Assembly (NCBI RefSeq): GCF_032854445.1
Contig: NC_088303.1
Location: forward strand, 31,567,501 to 31,631,500
DNA: 64,000 nt
Direction: 5' to 3'
From: Liolophura sinensis
Lineage: Eukaryota > Mollusca > Polyplacophora > Chitonida > Chitonidae
In this document: positions 13,601 to 28,600 of the stretch, piece after piece
Layout of the letters: each line of letters starts with the position of its first letter
Position numbering within the stretch: the first letter of the stretch is position 1
The notes under the pieces: model-generated
Databases searched by the model: none
What the model was told of the DNA's origin: nothing
What the model saw: only the letters and a program-made list of their open reading frames with translations
Made by a program: the position numbers and the translations under genes

Positions 13601-16600
13601 GAAGAAATAGGGTATGTAGGTATCAGTGTACAACTGACATCTTCGGCAAACTTAAAATGTATACAAATTTTAAGGGCGCATTCTCTTTATGATTCTGATC
13701 AAAAGTTGCAGCACAAAGATCTAGTGATCTATATACAAATTTTTAGGGTGCATTCTCTTTATGATACTGATCAAAAGTTGCAGCACAAAGATCTAGTGAT
13801 CTGTAAGAAGCACAGAAAATGTCCTGACATTCTTTTAACTGAGTTTGATTTTTGTGCTGAAAATTCATAAAAAAAGCAACGTGGCTTGTTCTCTGATCTG
13901 TATTAACTGGAACATTTAACAAATGACTGTTCTTATTACAGGAAATTCACCTCTTGGCCACAGAATCTGAACATTTCAGCCCTACTTCAAGTTACCTGTG
14001 GCGTAGACTAGGCTATCGTGTTCACCAGAAGTCTCTCATTCATCAGAAAGTGAAAAACAAGATCACAAAAAAGGTGTGTAAACACCAAGTGACCAAGTTG
14101 CATATGACATGCAGAAAATTCCTCACACAGGGGAAGGTGTCATGACTGAGAGGTTAAGAGGCTTGTCTGTCAAGCGGAACCCTTCAAACTCCAGGCAGTA
14201 GGACCTTGACGCCATTTTATTGACATCAAATGCTTGTTGCCCTAGCTCCTTGTCACTATATGGCTGCAAAATTGGTGAAGTGGTGTTAAATTATTTGACC
14301 GTTCCCCTCCTAGCTCCTCACAATAAAGACAGAATGACTATTGTATTATGTAAACAGTGTAGACGTTACGCTACAATCATTTTTGTTGACATAACTTTTT
14401 GAAGTCCTGCTTTTACATTAGTTTCACTTCATGGGATTAATAAAGAAGCCGCCTACCCATTGCAGTGACACGCTGTGTACAGGTTCAGTTTCAGCCTTAG
14501 AAGTGGAATTTGTAGATTAGCCTGTTTTCAATGTTGGTGGGGGCCTTGGTTACAATAATCGGAAAACATTGCTTGTTTGACCGCTTGTGGAGTCTAACAT
14601 TCATTGAAGACCACTTGTAGTCCAGTATAAACATGGTGTACATGCCTGCACTTCACATGTGGGAAAGTTTGTCAGTGAATTGCCCAAGGCAGTAGTTTGC
14701 CTCTCGCAGCCGGGTTCCCACCTGCCGTAAAACTAACCAGTAGGAATATCTGGCATTCAGCATTTAAATGCAAAGCAACATTTACCCATTTAGGCAGGCT
14801 TCAGATCTCAAAGAAATATAGATTTACGTCTTGCTTCTGGTTGTAACAGCTTGGGTGGCCTAGTGGTGGGAGTGCCTGCCTCGAAGTTGGGTAACCGGGG
14901 ATCAAACCCGGGTCGGGAGCCGGAATCATACCAAAAACATTAAAAATGGTACCTGTTGCTGCCTCACTTTGTGTTCAGCACTGAGAGGTTAGAGCAAGGA
15001 AACAGGACTGGTGGACTCGGTGTCAGTATAGTGTGACTGGGTGAGGTGTCATGTCTGGTGTCTTCGGCATGATACTTCGGTAGTGGCATGGACTAGCTCT
15101 GCCACAAGAAGACACAGTATATGTATACACAACTGTTAATGATTCTTTGTTGTCGTATAACATATGATAAGTCTGATGATAAGTCTGACCTGAAGCGTAG
15201 ATAAATACTTCTGGTTGCTTTTTTCATGTTTGACCTTTTCCATGTGTTAGGCCTTTTCCATGTTAGACCTTTTCCATGTGTTAGGCCTTTTCCATGTTAG
15301 ACCTTTTCCATGTTAGACCTTTTCCATGTTAGACCTTTTCCATTTGTTAGGCCTCTTCCATGTTAGACCTTTTCCATTTGTTAGGCCTTTTCCATGTGTT
15401 TGATCTTTTCCATGTGTTAGACCTTTTCTTGTGTTAGACCTTCTCCATGTGTTAGACCTTTTTCATGTTAGATCTTTTCCATGTGTTAGACCTTCTCCAT
15501 GTTAGACCTTTTCCATGTGTTAGACCTTTTTCATGTTAGATCTTTTCCATGTTAGACCTTTTCCATGTGTTTGACCTTTTCCATGTGTTAGACCTTTTTC
15601 ATGTTAGATCTTCTCCATGTGTTAGACCTTTTCCATGTGTTTGACCTTTTCCATGTTAGACCTTTTCCATGTGTTTGACTTTTTCCGTGTGTTAGACCTT
15701 TTCCATTGCAGACTGTCAACCTGTGTCAGGTGTACTGAAGCATTATGTCAATGGATAGCATTATGTCTGTGAGCAATGTTACCTTGTTACATCTTTGTTA
15801 TTGTAGACTGTCAACCTCTACAAGGGTTACAGTGAGCATTATGCCAATGAGGACATAGGGGCAGATAACCACCGTCTGTGCTGGCAGAATCTCAGCATGC
15901 AGGCAACAGTTGGTCCAACCCTGGTATGTGGATATGCTAGTCGTTCCCCTGTATGATTTTAGCTGAGACAAACTGTAGCTGTATTATAACTCACTGTCTG
16001 GGTTGGTCTGTTGGTGAATCAGACTTTTGACATGGGTAGATCTGTAAAAGTTTGATATCCTATATTTAAGTATCGGCCATTCCCCTAACTGGTATTTTAA
16101 GGGCAACATCTACGACATGTTGATGTTGCAGCTGCTATGAATTTGCTCTTGTTGGATAATAACTAAATTCCCTTCAGGTTTTGTTTGCTCATTTTGCCAG
16201 CTGATTGATTAAAATTGCAACTTGATATGCCATTTTACTACTTGTAAAATGTACTTAGTGTGAACACAAAAATGAATATGATGCAGAAATTTGAGCAGAA
16301 ATCATGCATTTTACTGCTTAGATTAGGTAATGCTTTAAGATAGTGTTTCAAAAGAAATAGCGTGGAAAGAAGTTTTTATGACTGACATATTAGTTCTAAT
16401 GATCAGACGTGGGAAGGAATGCCAGAAAGCTGCGGATGGTCATGTTTTTTTTCCAGGCTCTGCCTGCTTTCTTTTCACCCTATTGGTGGCCGCTGCCGTA
16501 TAAATAAAATATTCTTGAGTACAGCAATCAAATAAATAAATAAAAATAAATAAATAAAATTCTAATTTCCCAGAGATTTTATATGGAGTAACTACCAATT

Positions 16601-19600
16601 TTTGTTCACATCTAAAATATGTGATAATAGGTTCGCATTTTCCAAGCTCTGATAGATTTTTTCTTGTTCTTATTCAGGATCAGCCCGAGAAAAACTGGCC
16701 ATATCATTATGTCAAGGGCGTAAGTGTAATGTTTTGCACAGGTATAAAGTTGAAGCATCAGAAAGCTGAAGACATTACTGCTACTGCTATTATGCTCAGT
16801 TTTGTTATTCATGCATTTGTCCTCCTTTTGAGATATTACATAATGTTCAAATTGATGGAAAATGTACTGATACAGAAGTCTCAAAATTGTGATTAATTGG
16901 ACATTTATAGGCAAGATATTTTTTACAGATGTAAAACATTGAAGGCAATAGGTTGTACAATTTGAAGCATTAAGCCCATGAAGTACAAATGTTAGATCGT
17001 GATATTTGTGTTCTCAGTGTTTATGGTCTAATAGAGTTTTTTGTTGTTTTTTTTTTCCTAATGACAGTTGGGAAAATTGCTGTATGATATCATTCTATAC
17101 GATGTGAAGTTTGATGCGAACATCCTCAAGAGCTCTGAGGACAGGTATGAGCTTTAATCTCGTGGCAAATTAGTGCTGTAATACTGGGTCCAGAGGGTTC
17201 ATTAGAACGGGTAACTGCCAACATTGGCCGTAGCTAGTATTTAACTGCACTCATTTCTGTGCCAGGTAGCTGACTACTTTTAGAGTACAGCCTGAAGCTC
17301 AACAACACCTGGCCTCGAGGTGTTTTTACTCAAGTCAAACTCAGGCTTAATTTTCAGTTACTTTACAAGTATGTATTCCTGTGGTATTTTTATGTTTATC
17401 TTCTTACTTCCTCACCGGCCCTGATAGCACAGTTGGGTAGAGTGTCTGCCTCGGGAGTTGTAGATCCAGGGTCAATCCTGGGTCGAGTCACACCTAAGAC
17501 CTTAAAAGAGGAAGTTTTAACTTCCTCGCCTGGCGTTCAGCATGAAGGTGATAGTGCAACGACTGGTTGACCCGTATCAATATAATGGCTTGGGCGGGGA
17601 GGCTTACTTGCCTTCGGTAAGGCATCTCAGTGAAGCAGCACTAGATAAAAGAGCGGTGGAAATCCGTCCTGCAACAAGGAGGCACATTACATGCACTCTG
17701 AGGATTCCTTCGTAGTCATATGACTCAAAAATTGTTAAGTATGACGTTAAACCCCAAGCACTCACTCACTCACTCTTACTTCCTCACCGAGCCAGAACTG
17801 TAATTTATTTTCCAGAAGGAAGATTCCGTCATTTTACTCCATATATAGGAATTACGGTCACACAACAAAGGAAGAGATCAAGGTACGTGAAGTATTTAGC
17901 TGTGCCACTCCATATTTACACTGTACAGTACATGTGGGTTGGTTAAATTGTGTATTGTATTCTTTGAATTAATTTTAGATGTCAGTTACAAATGAAAACC
18001 ACCAGAATTTAGGTTTAAATGAGAAATCAAGCGTTGTTCCACAGCATTCATAAGGAGATTGACTGATAACCGTTTCACACCTTGTCCTTCTTTGATTGAA
18101 GTCTGTTATTTGCTTTTATCTGTAAATTAGTGGGAATTGTCTGATTGTGATCATTGTACTATGGTGAGAAAGCTAACTGTGTATATGACTTCAGCCCCAT
18201 CCCAACCTGGTTAAAGTGTATCAGGGTGCTGACCTGGAGGACCTTACATTTGAAACAAAAGAGTTACCCATGCTTGTGCCCCCGCTCCCGTGGATATCTG
18301 CCCAATCGGGGGGCTATTTGTTGTCCTCTGGTAAGTTAGGGAAGGGTATATTTTTGGCCAGGTTTCTGCTAGATTTTTCTAGCAAGCTTTCCTGAGATCA
18401 TGATCTTAGTTGTACGATAGATTTCTCCTGCTGAAGCTGCATGATTGTTACTTGTCATTATTTAGTTCAACATGAAAGTAAACGAAATATTTAGATTATT
18501 GCAGTCTTGATGAAATTTTTGGAGCCACTTTATCTGTATTTAGATTTTTTACTCTAGTATTACGATTACTGTGAGTTCAAGTCCAGCTCATGCTGGCTTC
18601 CTCTCCAGCTGTGTTTTGGAAGGTTTTTCCCACCATAATGCTGGCTGACGTCACAGAAGTGAAATATTCTTGAGTCCGGCGTAAAACATCAGTCAAGTAA
18701 ATAAATCAATAAATACACCTGTATTAATTGGATCAGCAGTTGTCAGCACCATTAAAATTGAAACAGTGTTTTTTTTTAAGCACCCAAGCATCATGTTTAC
18801 ACTAAAAATTATTTACTGTTTATGCTTTATCTTAAGATGCCAGTATGTTGCTGGAGTCAACACTAAAGTTTTGATTGGAAGAAAAGTTGCTGTGAAGCCA
18901 CTTCGAGGAATGTCATTTTGCATTCCTGTGGTGAGATCACTCGTCTCAGGATGCAGTAACTGGTTTCATAAAGCGAAATTAGCTAAGTAAGCACTTATCT
19001 ACCATGACAACATATATTCTAGACCTTTAGAGTGCACTAAGGTATTTGTTACTTCACACTCTGAGACTTTAATGCAATAGGGTTGCTGGTGACGATTGTG
19101 AAATTTAAACCGGCTCTGTCATCGTAAGAGGCTGATAATTACCACACCTGCCAGTCATATTTCTGCTCATTAATCCTACCTGTCGGTCACATGCTGTTGT
19201 TCCATTTTATCAGCTCAGCTCGTGCGTCTGCCTGACCAGGCTCAGGGACAAAAGAACCTGATGGGTAAGGTTGCCCCTGAGAAGCTGTATCCTGTCCTGG
19301 ATGCCTTGAACACACTCAGTGCCTGTGCCTGGAAAATCAACAAACCTGTGAGTTGATAGTTATTCTTAAGTGTTTGTCCTGCTCCTCCTCTCTCCCGCCC
19401 CCCATTCCCTCAGTCTTGATGTGACACAGTTGTTAATTGTGTTTTTAACTGTTCTGGAGTTATCTCCCTTATGTTTCTGTTCAACAAGTTCAAAAAGCTT
19501 GAAGTTAATTTACATAAAAAATTCAGTGTAGATGGAATTATTTCAGTGAAGTGATCTTTGTTTATGCAAACTACTGTACACTATGATTAGGGATTTTATA

Positions 19601-22600
19601 GGTCAAACTGTCAGTGAAGTTCACCTCTGTGATAGTGCTAACAGTGTGTCATGTGACTTTTCAGATGCTGGATTTGATTGTGGATGTTTTTAATAACAAG
19701 GGAAATAAAGATTTGGACATTCCACCTCCAGTGTCTGAAGCGCCACCTATACCTCGGCTTTCCAAGTAAGATAATTCTGCAACCATCATAGGATTAAATT
19801 AGCTAGGGTTTTTTTGTTAGATCTAAAGACAAGTATCTGAAAATAATCAGCTATATGGGTGAATAGGAAATATGTTCGGTCATACATTACATGTACGTTG
19901 TGATGATGATCTGACTAATTAACCTGCTTGCTGGTCACGGCCACGATATAAGGTGCTTACCTTTCAATTGCTAAGTCACTCAAGATGTACATGTACCCTG
20001 TTTCTTCTAAATTTTGGGACACCTGGTCTGCTCATTTTAGCCAATATATATATAATTCTAGCTGGAATATTGAGTTTCTTTTTTTCTCACATAGTTAGAC
20101 CATCTAATGAACAACATATTTAGATCTTTACTTTCCTAAAAGGCTGGTCAAGAAATGTAATGTTCTACTTACAACACTACTAATATCTGTCCCAAGTTTG
20201 AGAAGAATTAGGGTAGTTTCAATCCCATTTTGGGGGCCTCCATGGCCAAGGGGGTTAGCACTCCGGTGCGTCACAATGACCCAGGATCCTCCCATCCATG
20301 TGGTCACTGTGAGTTCACGTCCAGCTCATCCTGGCTTCCTCTCCGGCCGTATGTCGGAATATCTGCCAGAAACCTGCCGATTGTTGTGGGTTTCGTCCGG
20401 CCTCTGTCCGGTTTCCTGCCACCAGAATTCTGGCTGCCGTAGTATAAGTGAAATGTCATTGAGTACACCATTTAAAAAAATTCTCATTCTCGGATGATAA
20501 ATTGTCAAGACCCAATGGCTCAGTTAAATAATTCAATAAATAAATATTTTCCGTGCTGAACATGAAGTTTGCATTGAGCTTTTTCATTCATACATCAATA
20601 AAATTTAATGCATTTATTGTTCAAATATCAGACAGATTGTTAAAAAACTAACAGAAACACCTTATCACGCCTATCTTTTTGACTTTCAGGACGATGTCAT
20701 CAGAGGAGCGGTCCAGGGTGTACACTGAACGACTGCGGGTCAAACAGCAGAGGTCCGAGATGTACAGCCTGTGGTGTAATGAGCTGTATCGCCTCTCCAT
20801 TGCTAATAAGGTATGCTTTTGAAAGACTTTAAATGTCCGATGTCAACACACATCTTAATCTGGATCAGCCTTCGGTTGTGTTTCATGAACTCCTGTAAGT
20901 AGCTGGTAAGGTACAAGTACTTTAAAATAGCCTATTAAGGATCTAATGGATAAGGAGCACAGCTACTTCAGTGTTTAAATCCTACCATCACCTGATGTGG
21001 AATGTCAATTTGCATATTGCCAACTGAAAATCATGAGCCATTTTATGGAAAAGAAACATTAGCTGGCATTTCAACAAGATTTAAGCAGATTCATGCAAAT
21101 GGGCAAATTGGGAAGGGTTAAACCGATTGGCAGTTACAGTGGGAACTTTTTCTAAGGCTACATACCTAAAGGCAGCCTACGGGCTATGTCAGTGACAACT
21201 TTTTTCAGCCTACAGCACAATTTTTAGCTGGTTCAGTTAAATTATATCAAAGGGAAGTTGGTCAAGTAGTTCAGATGTTTGTGTTTCAGTTGTTAGGACA
21301 CTTGTGGTGAAGATTCAGCTAATGAAAGATTCTGGTGACTGCTTTTAAACATTTTTTTCAGTAGGTCTGCTTAATTATGATGTAACAGACACACCTTTGT
21401 GATGGCATAGTGTTAACCAAGAATTGTTAAACTGGGAATGCCAAAATTTAGGGATTGCATCTTCATCGTCCGAGGGTAGCAATGGGAGTTGACCAAGTGG
21501 ATCGCAGGGAGCCTACAGGTCGGGGGCCAGGGGCTGCCTAGGTCCCTGGAAGCTCTTGGTTTCCAGATTGTCTCTGATGCCTGAATTTAGTGATCAAAAA
21601 AAATTACAAACAGGACATCAACTTTTTTGAGGAAAGAATGAAGAGTTAAGAATCAAAATTTGATGAAAAGTGATATTTTTGTTTCATTTCATGATCTCGT
21701 GCAAATCTAGCCTATCACCCTTGACATATTTACACATTTATATCACCCCTTGATTCATTCACAATTAAAATTAAATGATAAAAGCAGCAACAGTATTCGG
21801 AGACAATTAATCCAGTAAGCCATACCCAAAGTTTAACTGAGCTCCAAAAGCCCTGAAAATCAAGAGGTAAGCAGGGCCACTTGACATGGAAATCCAAGGG
21901 AAACCTTCCTCGAATTAGAAAAAAGCACCACATGAATAAGATTTAATGTTGTAGGTTGTTCTGATAGGCCCTCTATATAGTGTATTACATGTACATGTGA
22001 CTGATTACTAATGACATGTAGGGGCCTCCATGGAACAGTGCGTACTAGCGCAGCGTAAGGACCCAGGAGCCTCACACCAGTACGGTCGCTGTGAGTTCAA
22101 GTCCAACTCATGCTGGCTTCCCCTCCGGCCATACGTGGGAAGGTCAGGCAGCAACCTGTGGATGGTCTCGGGGTTTCCCCTGGGCTGCGCCCGGTTTCCT
22201 CCCACCATAATGCTGGCGGTCGTCGTATAAGTGAAATATTCTTGAGTACGGTGTAAAACACCAATCAAATAAAAAAATAGATAAATGACATGAAAATAAA
22301 GTCATTAAGAAGTTCAGGTAATAGAGGATTGTAGCCAGAAAACCAGCCAGCTGTGAACTTTTAATATTGGTTAAGTCAAGATATTTGCAAGACCAAGGAT
22401 CCTGGCATAGACCCTATCTGTAAATACCGTTAGTAAAATATAAGGTATTATTAGACCAAAGCTTTCAGGTGCGGGAAACTAAAGTGAATTGTAGCTGATA
22501 AAGATGCTGACATTTGTAATGAATTTACTACATTGCTGTGACGTTGAACCTTGCATGTAGTATCACGTCACAATAAAATCTTCCCTTTAGTTCCATAGAT

Positions 22601-25600
22601 GTGATATATAGATGTGATTAAATTTACAAGCAAACTTTAATTTCAAAGTTATCCCGATTCCTGCCACTCCCTGAGTTTCATCGCTATTCAATACTAAAAG
22701 CCATCAAAACATTTTTGCCAAAATGTCTTCACTCTCCCCTTTTCATAGCCCCTGTTGCAATCTTCCCATTAGTTTTGGATATGTTTCGGTTGTAATCGTC
22801 CTCTCTGTCCAATCAGAACCGCTACCACTGCTGTAGCTGTAGCTGTCAGACGCTGTTTAACATAGGTGACATTTCTGACAATTTGTTGGAAGCTCACTCA
22901 TTGGTCCATAGCAGAGACATGGCCAATGGAATGGAATTTGCCAACACAGTGAAGTAAAAGATGCACAGCTCGTTACAGGAAGAGCTGAGCTGTGCATGAA
23001 ATATTCAGCCGTATCTTCTCACATCTGACTGTGCAAATCGGGGGGCACGGTTCACCAGCTAAAGTCATGTGTGTTAGCTGGTTATCCATAATGGCAAAGT
23101 AGTGCCTTTGTTGTCAGCATTAGTGTTCTTAGTTTCCTACTGTATTACACAATTACAAAGTTTATTTGTAGCTTGCCATGGTGAAGCCAAGTAGAGAACA
23201 TCTAATGGTCTCAAAATACTTCCAGAATGTTTGCTATAATCAGTATATTTTGTTTTCAGTTTCGAGATGAGATATTCTGGTTTCCTCACAACTTGGATTT
23301 CAGAGGACGAACCTACCCGTGTCCGCCACATTTTAATCATTTAGGTTTGTGAGCCTTTCTCTAATATGTTAATGGAGTTAATGTAAGCCGCAAGTGGATG
23401 GTTGATGGGGTTAGTGTTTTGTTGTCCGTTCCATTTGGATGGTTGATTGTCCACATGCGGTTGTCCGTTCCATTTGGATGGTTGATTGTCCACATGCGGT
23501 TGTCCGTTCCATTTGGATTGTTGATTGTCCACATGCGGTTGTCTGTTCCATTTGGATGGTTGATTGTGTAATTGGTTGTCTGTGTCATTTGGATGATTGA
23601 TTGTGTTATTGGTTGTCTATTCCATTTGGATGGTCGATTGTCTGTGTGATTGGTTGTCTGTTCCATTTGGGTGGTTGATTGTCTGTGTGATTGGTTGTCT
23701 GTTCCATTTGGGTGGTTGATAGTCTGTGTGATTAGTTGTCTGTTCCATTTGGATGGTTGATAGTCTGTGTGATTGGTTGTCTTCCATTTGAATGGTTGAT
23801 TGTCTGTGTGATTGTTTTTTTCTGTTCCATTTTAGTGGTTGATTGTTTGCATGTTTATTTGTTTGCATGTTTACTGGTCTGTTCCATTTGGATGGTTAAT
23901 TTTGGTTGTCTGTTCCATTATAGTAGTTGATTGTCTGCATGTTTACTTGTCTGTTCCATTTGGATGGTTAATTATCCACGTGTGGTTGTCTTTTCAAGTT
24001 AGGTGGTTGATTGCCCATGTGTGCTTGTCTGTTCCATTTGGATGGTTGATTGTCTGTGTGTTGTCAGTATATTCCCAGTGTTATCATACTAGTGTGGCTG
24101 TAACAAAACTTCTAACATACCTCCAAAAACTTTAACACTTAAAGCAATGGTGAGCAAAGTGTGCTCAAATTGATAATCTATGCACAGTTTCCGTCCTTGT
24201 CATGGACACTGGGACGTGTGACCCGAGTTGAAGTTTAGGCCTGAGACTGCTGAAATTTACTCCAAATGGTCATCAAATTCTCCACAATGCTACCAACTCA
24301 GGAAGCACCTTCCATTTCAGCTTCAACTGAATCTACAAGTTTCTCCACGAAATGAATCATTCACTTTTTTTATTAGTTTGACTACAATTCCTAGAAAACA
24401 TCATTCTTCAGTCGTCACAAAACTGTTGTGTTTGAATTTATAGCTCGAACTGAAATGGAGAGGTGCTGGTGGGAAATGTGCATTTATTGGTCAACAATTG
24501 CCACATCCCGCCCATTCCATTTGGAATGGACTTGCCCAAGATCATAACACCACAACCTACACTGTTACATATTAACAAAAAGAAGAGAGTGGTTGTTTTC
24601 AGTGTTATTTCCCCTCTAATGGCCTTATTATTTCATAATGATATGTTAGAATAGAAATAAAATGTAGTTTGCCTTGTTTAAATCACCTAGACAATGCACA
24701 GCAGACAGGAGTTGTCATGCACAGCAGACGGGGGTTGTCATGCACAGGAGACGGGAGTTTTCATGCACAGCAGATAGGAGTTGTCATGCACAGCAGACGG
24801 GAGTTGTCATGCACAGCAGACAGGAGTTGTCATGCACAGCAGACGGGAGTTGTCATGTACAGCAGACAGGAGTTGTAATGCACAGCAGACAGGAGTTGTC
24901 ATGCACAGCAGACAGGAGTTGTCATGCACAGTAGACAGGAGTTGTCATGCACAGCAGACAGGAGTTGTCATGCACAGCAGACGGGAATTGTCATGCACAG
25001 CAGACAGGAGTTGTCATGCACAGCAGACGGGAGTTGTCATGCACAGCAGACGGGAGTTGTCATGCACAGCAGACGGGAGTTTTCATGTACAGCTGACAGG
25101 AGTTGTCATGTACAGCTGACAGGAGTTTTCATGCACAGCAGACAGGAGTTGTCATGCACAGCAGACAGGAGTTGTCATGCACAGCAGACGGGAGTTGTCA
25201 TGCACAGCAGACGGGATTTGTCTGCTGTGCATTATCTAGGTGATTTGAAGATGGCAAACTACGTTTTATTTCCTAGACTATACGTGTCTTAATATGCCAT
25301 TCTCTGTTATGCCTAATACCAGTCTGTAGTGTGTCCAACACCAATCTAGTGTGTCCAACACCGGTCTATGGTATGTTTGGCTGTTCCTTATGATTTAGTA
25401 AGATAACTGTTGTTTTGATTCTCATGCAGTAGTTTATTTGGTATATTTCATACGTTCCATTTTTCCTTCTCCATATACGTACATATTATTTCTGGTATTA
25501 CGTTTTTCCTTCTGCATAAGTGTATGTCTTTTTCTCCACAGGAAGTGATGTAGTAAGAAGCATTCTTTTGTTTGCAAAAGGGAAACCGCTGGGTGAGAAA

Positions 25601-28600
25601 GGACTTGATTGGTTGAAAATACATCTGGTCAACCTGACAGGCTTCAAAAAAAGGTATGGAAACATGAAGCTATTGATATTTGTGAAGATTGAAACAGGTT
25701 TGATTATTTATAATGCTCCCCTCAAGGAACTTATTTCTATGAAACTTAGTATACATCTTCCCTATAATCTGAACTTGTGCATACTTAAGTTTATTTACAA
25801 TCGGATTATTATTTTCATAATTACTCCTGTCCAGGTACTTAATGCATTAAGGGATTTTCATTTAGACTGTACTCTCTTCCATTTGCTTCATTTCTCCATT
25901 CAAACTGGATGTACCAGTAGTGCAATCAGTGCACACGACAAATGACTCGTGAAACATTCTATATGAAGCTAAACTAAGCAACATGATGTCGTGTCAATTC
26001 TTTTAAGGTTTTTTTTAGTTTCTTTTTTTTTATTTTTTGGAAATGGTGAAGTGTTCCATTTTCCAAACAAAAATCAAATAAATAAATAAATGTTTTCGGA
26101 AATGTTGGAAATGGAACGTGGGTATTTCAGACATCTAGATTCCATTTTTCAAGCAAGTTTTTACCTGTGTGAGGCAAAAAACTAAAGACTTAATTGTTTA
26201 GGTCAATAAGAGAAGGGATGCTTTGAGGCACTGGAGCACTTTGTAATATATAATACTTATTAGTAAAATATGTAAAGGATGTAATCTGAAAGCTGTTCAT
26301 TTTTCTAGGTCATCAAATGTGGAACGTTTAGAATTTGCCAACTCATTGATGGCCAGCATCTTGGACTCTGCTGATAAGCCCTTGACGGTAGGCAAATTCT
26401 TGTCAGGAGATTGCAAGGAGAAATGATTAACCTGTGAAGATTGTTTTGTTCATCTCTGATTGATGATTGATATAAATCACATTTTGAAGGAAGAAAATCA
26501 GTATAATTATGTGAATTCACCTGTCCATGAAATGGGAGAAAATGAATGTATGTTTATGTTACTTATCAACTATTTGGTGTATTACTTTTTATGGGGAACT
26601 GGCCCGGATAGCACAGTTGGTAGAGCGTCCGCTTCGGGACCGGTAGATCCAGGATCAATCCTTGATCGAGTCAAACCTAAGACTTTAAAAGAGGAAGTTT
26701 TCACTTCCTCGCTTGGTGTTCAGCATGAAGGGAATAGTGCAACGACTGGTTGACCCGTATCAGTATAATGGCTCGGGCGGGGCGGCTTACTTGCCTTCGG
26801 TAAGTCGTCTCAGTGAAGCAGCACTAAATAAAAGAGCGGTGGAAATCCGTCCTGCAACAAGGAGGCACATTACATGTACATGCACCCTAAGGATTCCTTC
26901 GTCGTTATGTGACTGAAAAATTGTTGAGTACGACGTTAAAAGCACTCACTCACTTTTATGGGGCTGATGGTAAGAATCGCCAGGGGTCCATTATAGAGGC
27001 ATGAAAAAATGAGAAGTAATTGCTGGAACATATTTTAATTATGTTTGGAGTGGTGCTTACATTTATTATTCGTTTAGTTTCGTGCCACAAAAGATTATCG
27101 AATCCGCTTGCGCTATTTTGAGGATCATGACGGTAAATGTCACATACCAGTCGGTACCTTGATCGCCTGTGATAGCATTTATACATTTACACCATGTAAG
27201 GTAGCCTATGTTCATGTATTTAACAACTCCTAATAATATTTAGTCCTACCTTATGGCAATTGAGCGCTTTGTTAGTCACCAAAATGGCGAAAATAAAGAA
27301 TGTGGAAGTTTTCAGACAGCAGGTATGCCATTTGACCGTATTAGACTATACACTTCTAAAATTATAACAGGGTGTACTGAATACACATGACCATTTATGT
27401 GTATGCCTAAATTCCTGAAAGCTATAACGTACATGCAAACAGTCCTGTCAAAGTCGAAAGTAGATTTCCAAAGTAGTTTATGTGTGCGATGCTCTCCACA
27501 ACATGTTAGTTTTCAGAAACTGAAAGTTACAGCAAAGGCCTATGTACCACTACCCACAGTCGTTGAGAATGACTACTGTGTTATTTGTATTTGTGACATT
27601 CTCTAGTGTTTGCCATGAAGATGATGTAACAAGGGCTAAAAAAAACAGTTATTTGAGTTACTATACAGCAAGTTCTCCTACTGTACTGGGCATTAAATCA
27701 TCCTAATATCGCTCCCAATGTGTGGTTTAATTCTACACCAATCTACATAAAAAATTGCCAGTCGCATTCAGCAAGTTGCCATAAAATGAAATAATACTAC
27801 AAGCCCTGCTATCAAAACAAAATGAAACTGTAAAGTTGTATTGGAATAAACCCAGTAGGCCTACAGCTGGTTTGAGCTGTGCTGTAATAAATTCATTCCT
27901 CTTAAAGAAGAACTGAATTAATTAATTTATTCTAGAATGTTATGACAAGTCGTAATACTAGGCAATTGACATGTACATACATATACTTGTAGTCCTATAT
28001 GTAACTACATAAATCTCTGTACCGGTAGGTCTATGTAGCCCAATACATGTATGCACATGTATGTCATTTGATTTTCTCAACCCCGTTCACTCAGTCAACA
28101 TCACACTTTCCAGGCTTATTGCCGGGGACCTAAAATAGTTAAGTGTTGAGTATGTTCAAAAAAGTGTGTACTGTGGTAGGGAGTACCGCATTACCTCTGA
28201 AAATTATCTGTAGCACTGCTTACCCCTTGGGTTCCTGCCCAACAGTTGATCTTCCTAATTGCGTGAATTTCAACAGACTTATTATACAGAGTTTTTAATG
28301 GTCTGTTGAAGAAGTTATTTGTTAAATTGTGGAATGATGACTTGTGCTATATGTGATGAACATTTGGATGTAATCCTGAAAAGATGGGGAAAAGAATGTG
28401 TCCTTGCCATATTTGTACTGTTGAGATACAACTATACAATGTAGGGACCAAAACATGTATTGCATTATGATATGTTGCCTTGATCTGTTGCCACATATGG
28501 CAGTGGTACAAATAATGAAGATTTTCATGCTCACACTAACCAGACAAAAAGAAATGGGAACAACTTAGTTGCAAAAAAAATTTTGGGAAAATGTCTGCAA

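Noticed and set aside
18766-18990. 74-codon frame with [19 protein letters not shown] between exons 16 and 17
   Set aside because: The polymerase sequence joins exon 16 to exon 17 in phase without it, and no family was recognised.
22817-22957. Cys-rich alternative exon of POLRMT ([14 protein letters not shown])
   Set aside because: It has an acceptor and correct phase but ends in TAA after 46 codons, and the conserved protein joins exon 19 directly to exon 20.
24781-25292. Cys/Ser-rich 112-122 codon frames
   Set aside because: They come from the 23-bp repeat inside the MITE.
27078-27132. Exon-like segment [18 protein letters not shown] in intron 22
   Set aside because: Splice-like borders, but it does not fit POLRMT and has no partner exon in phase that I could support.
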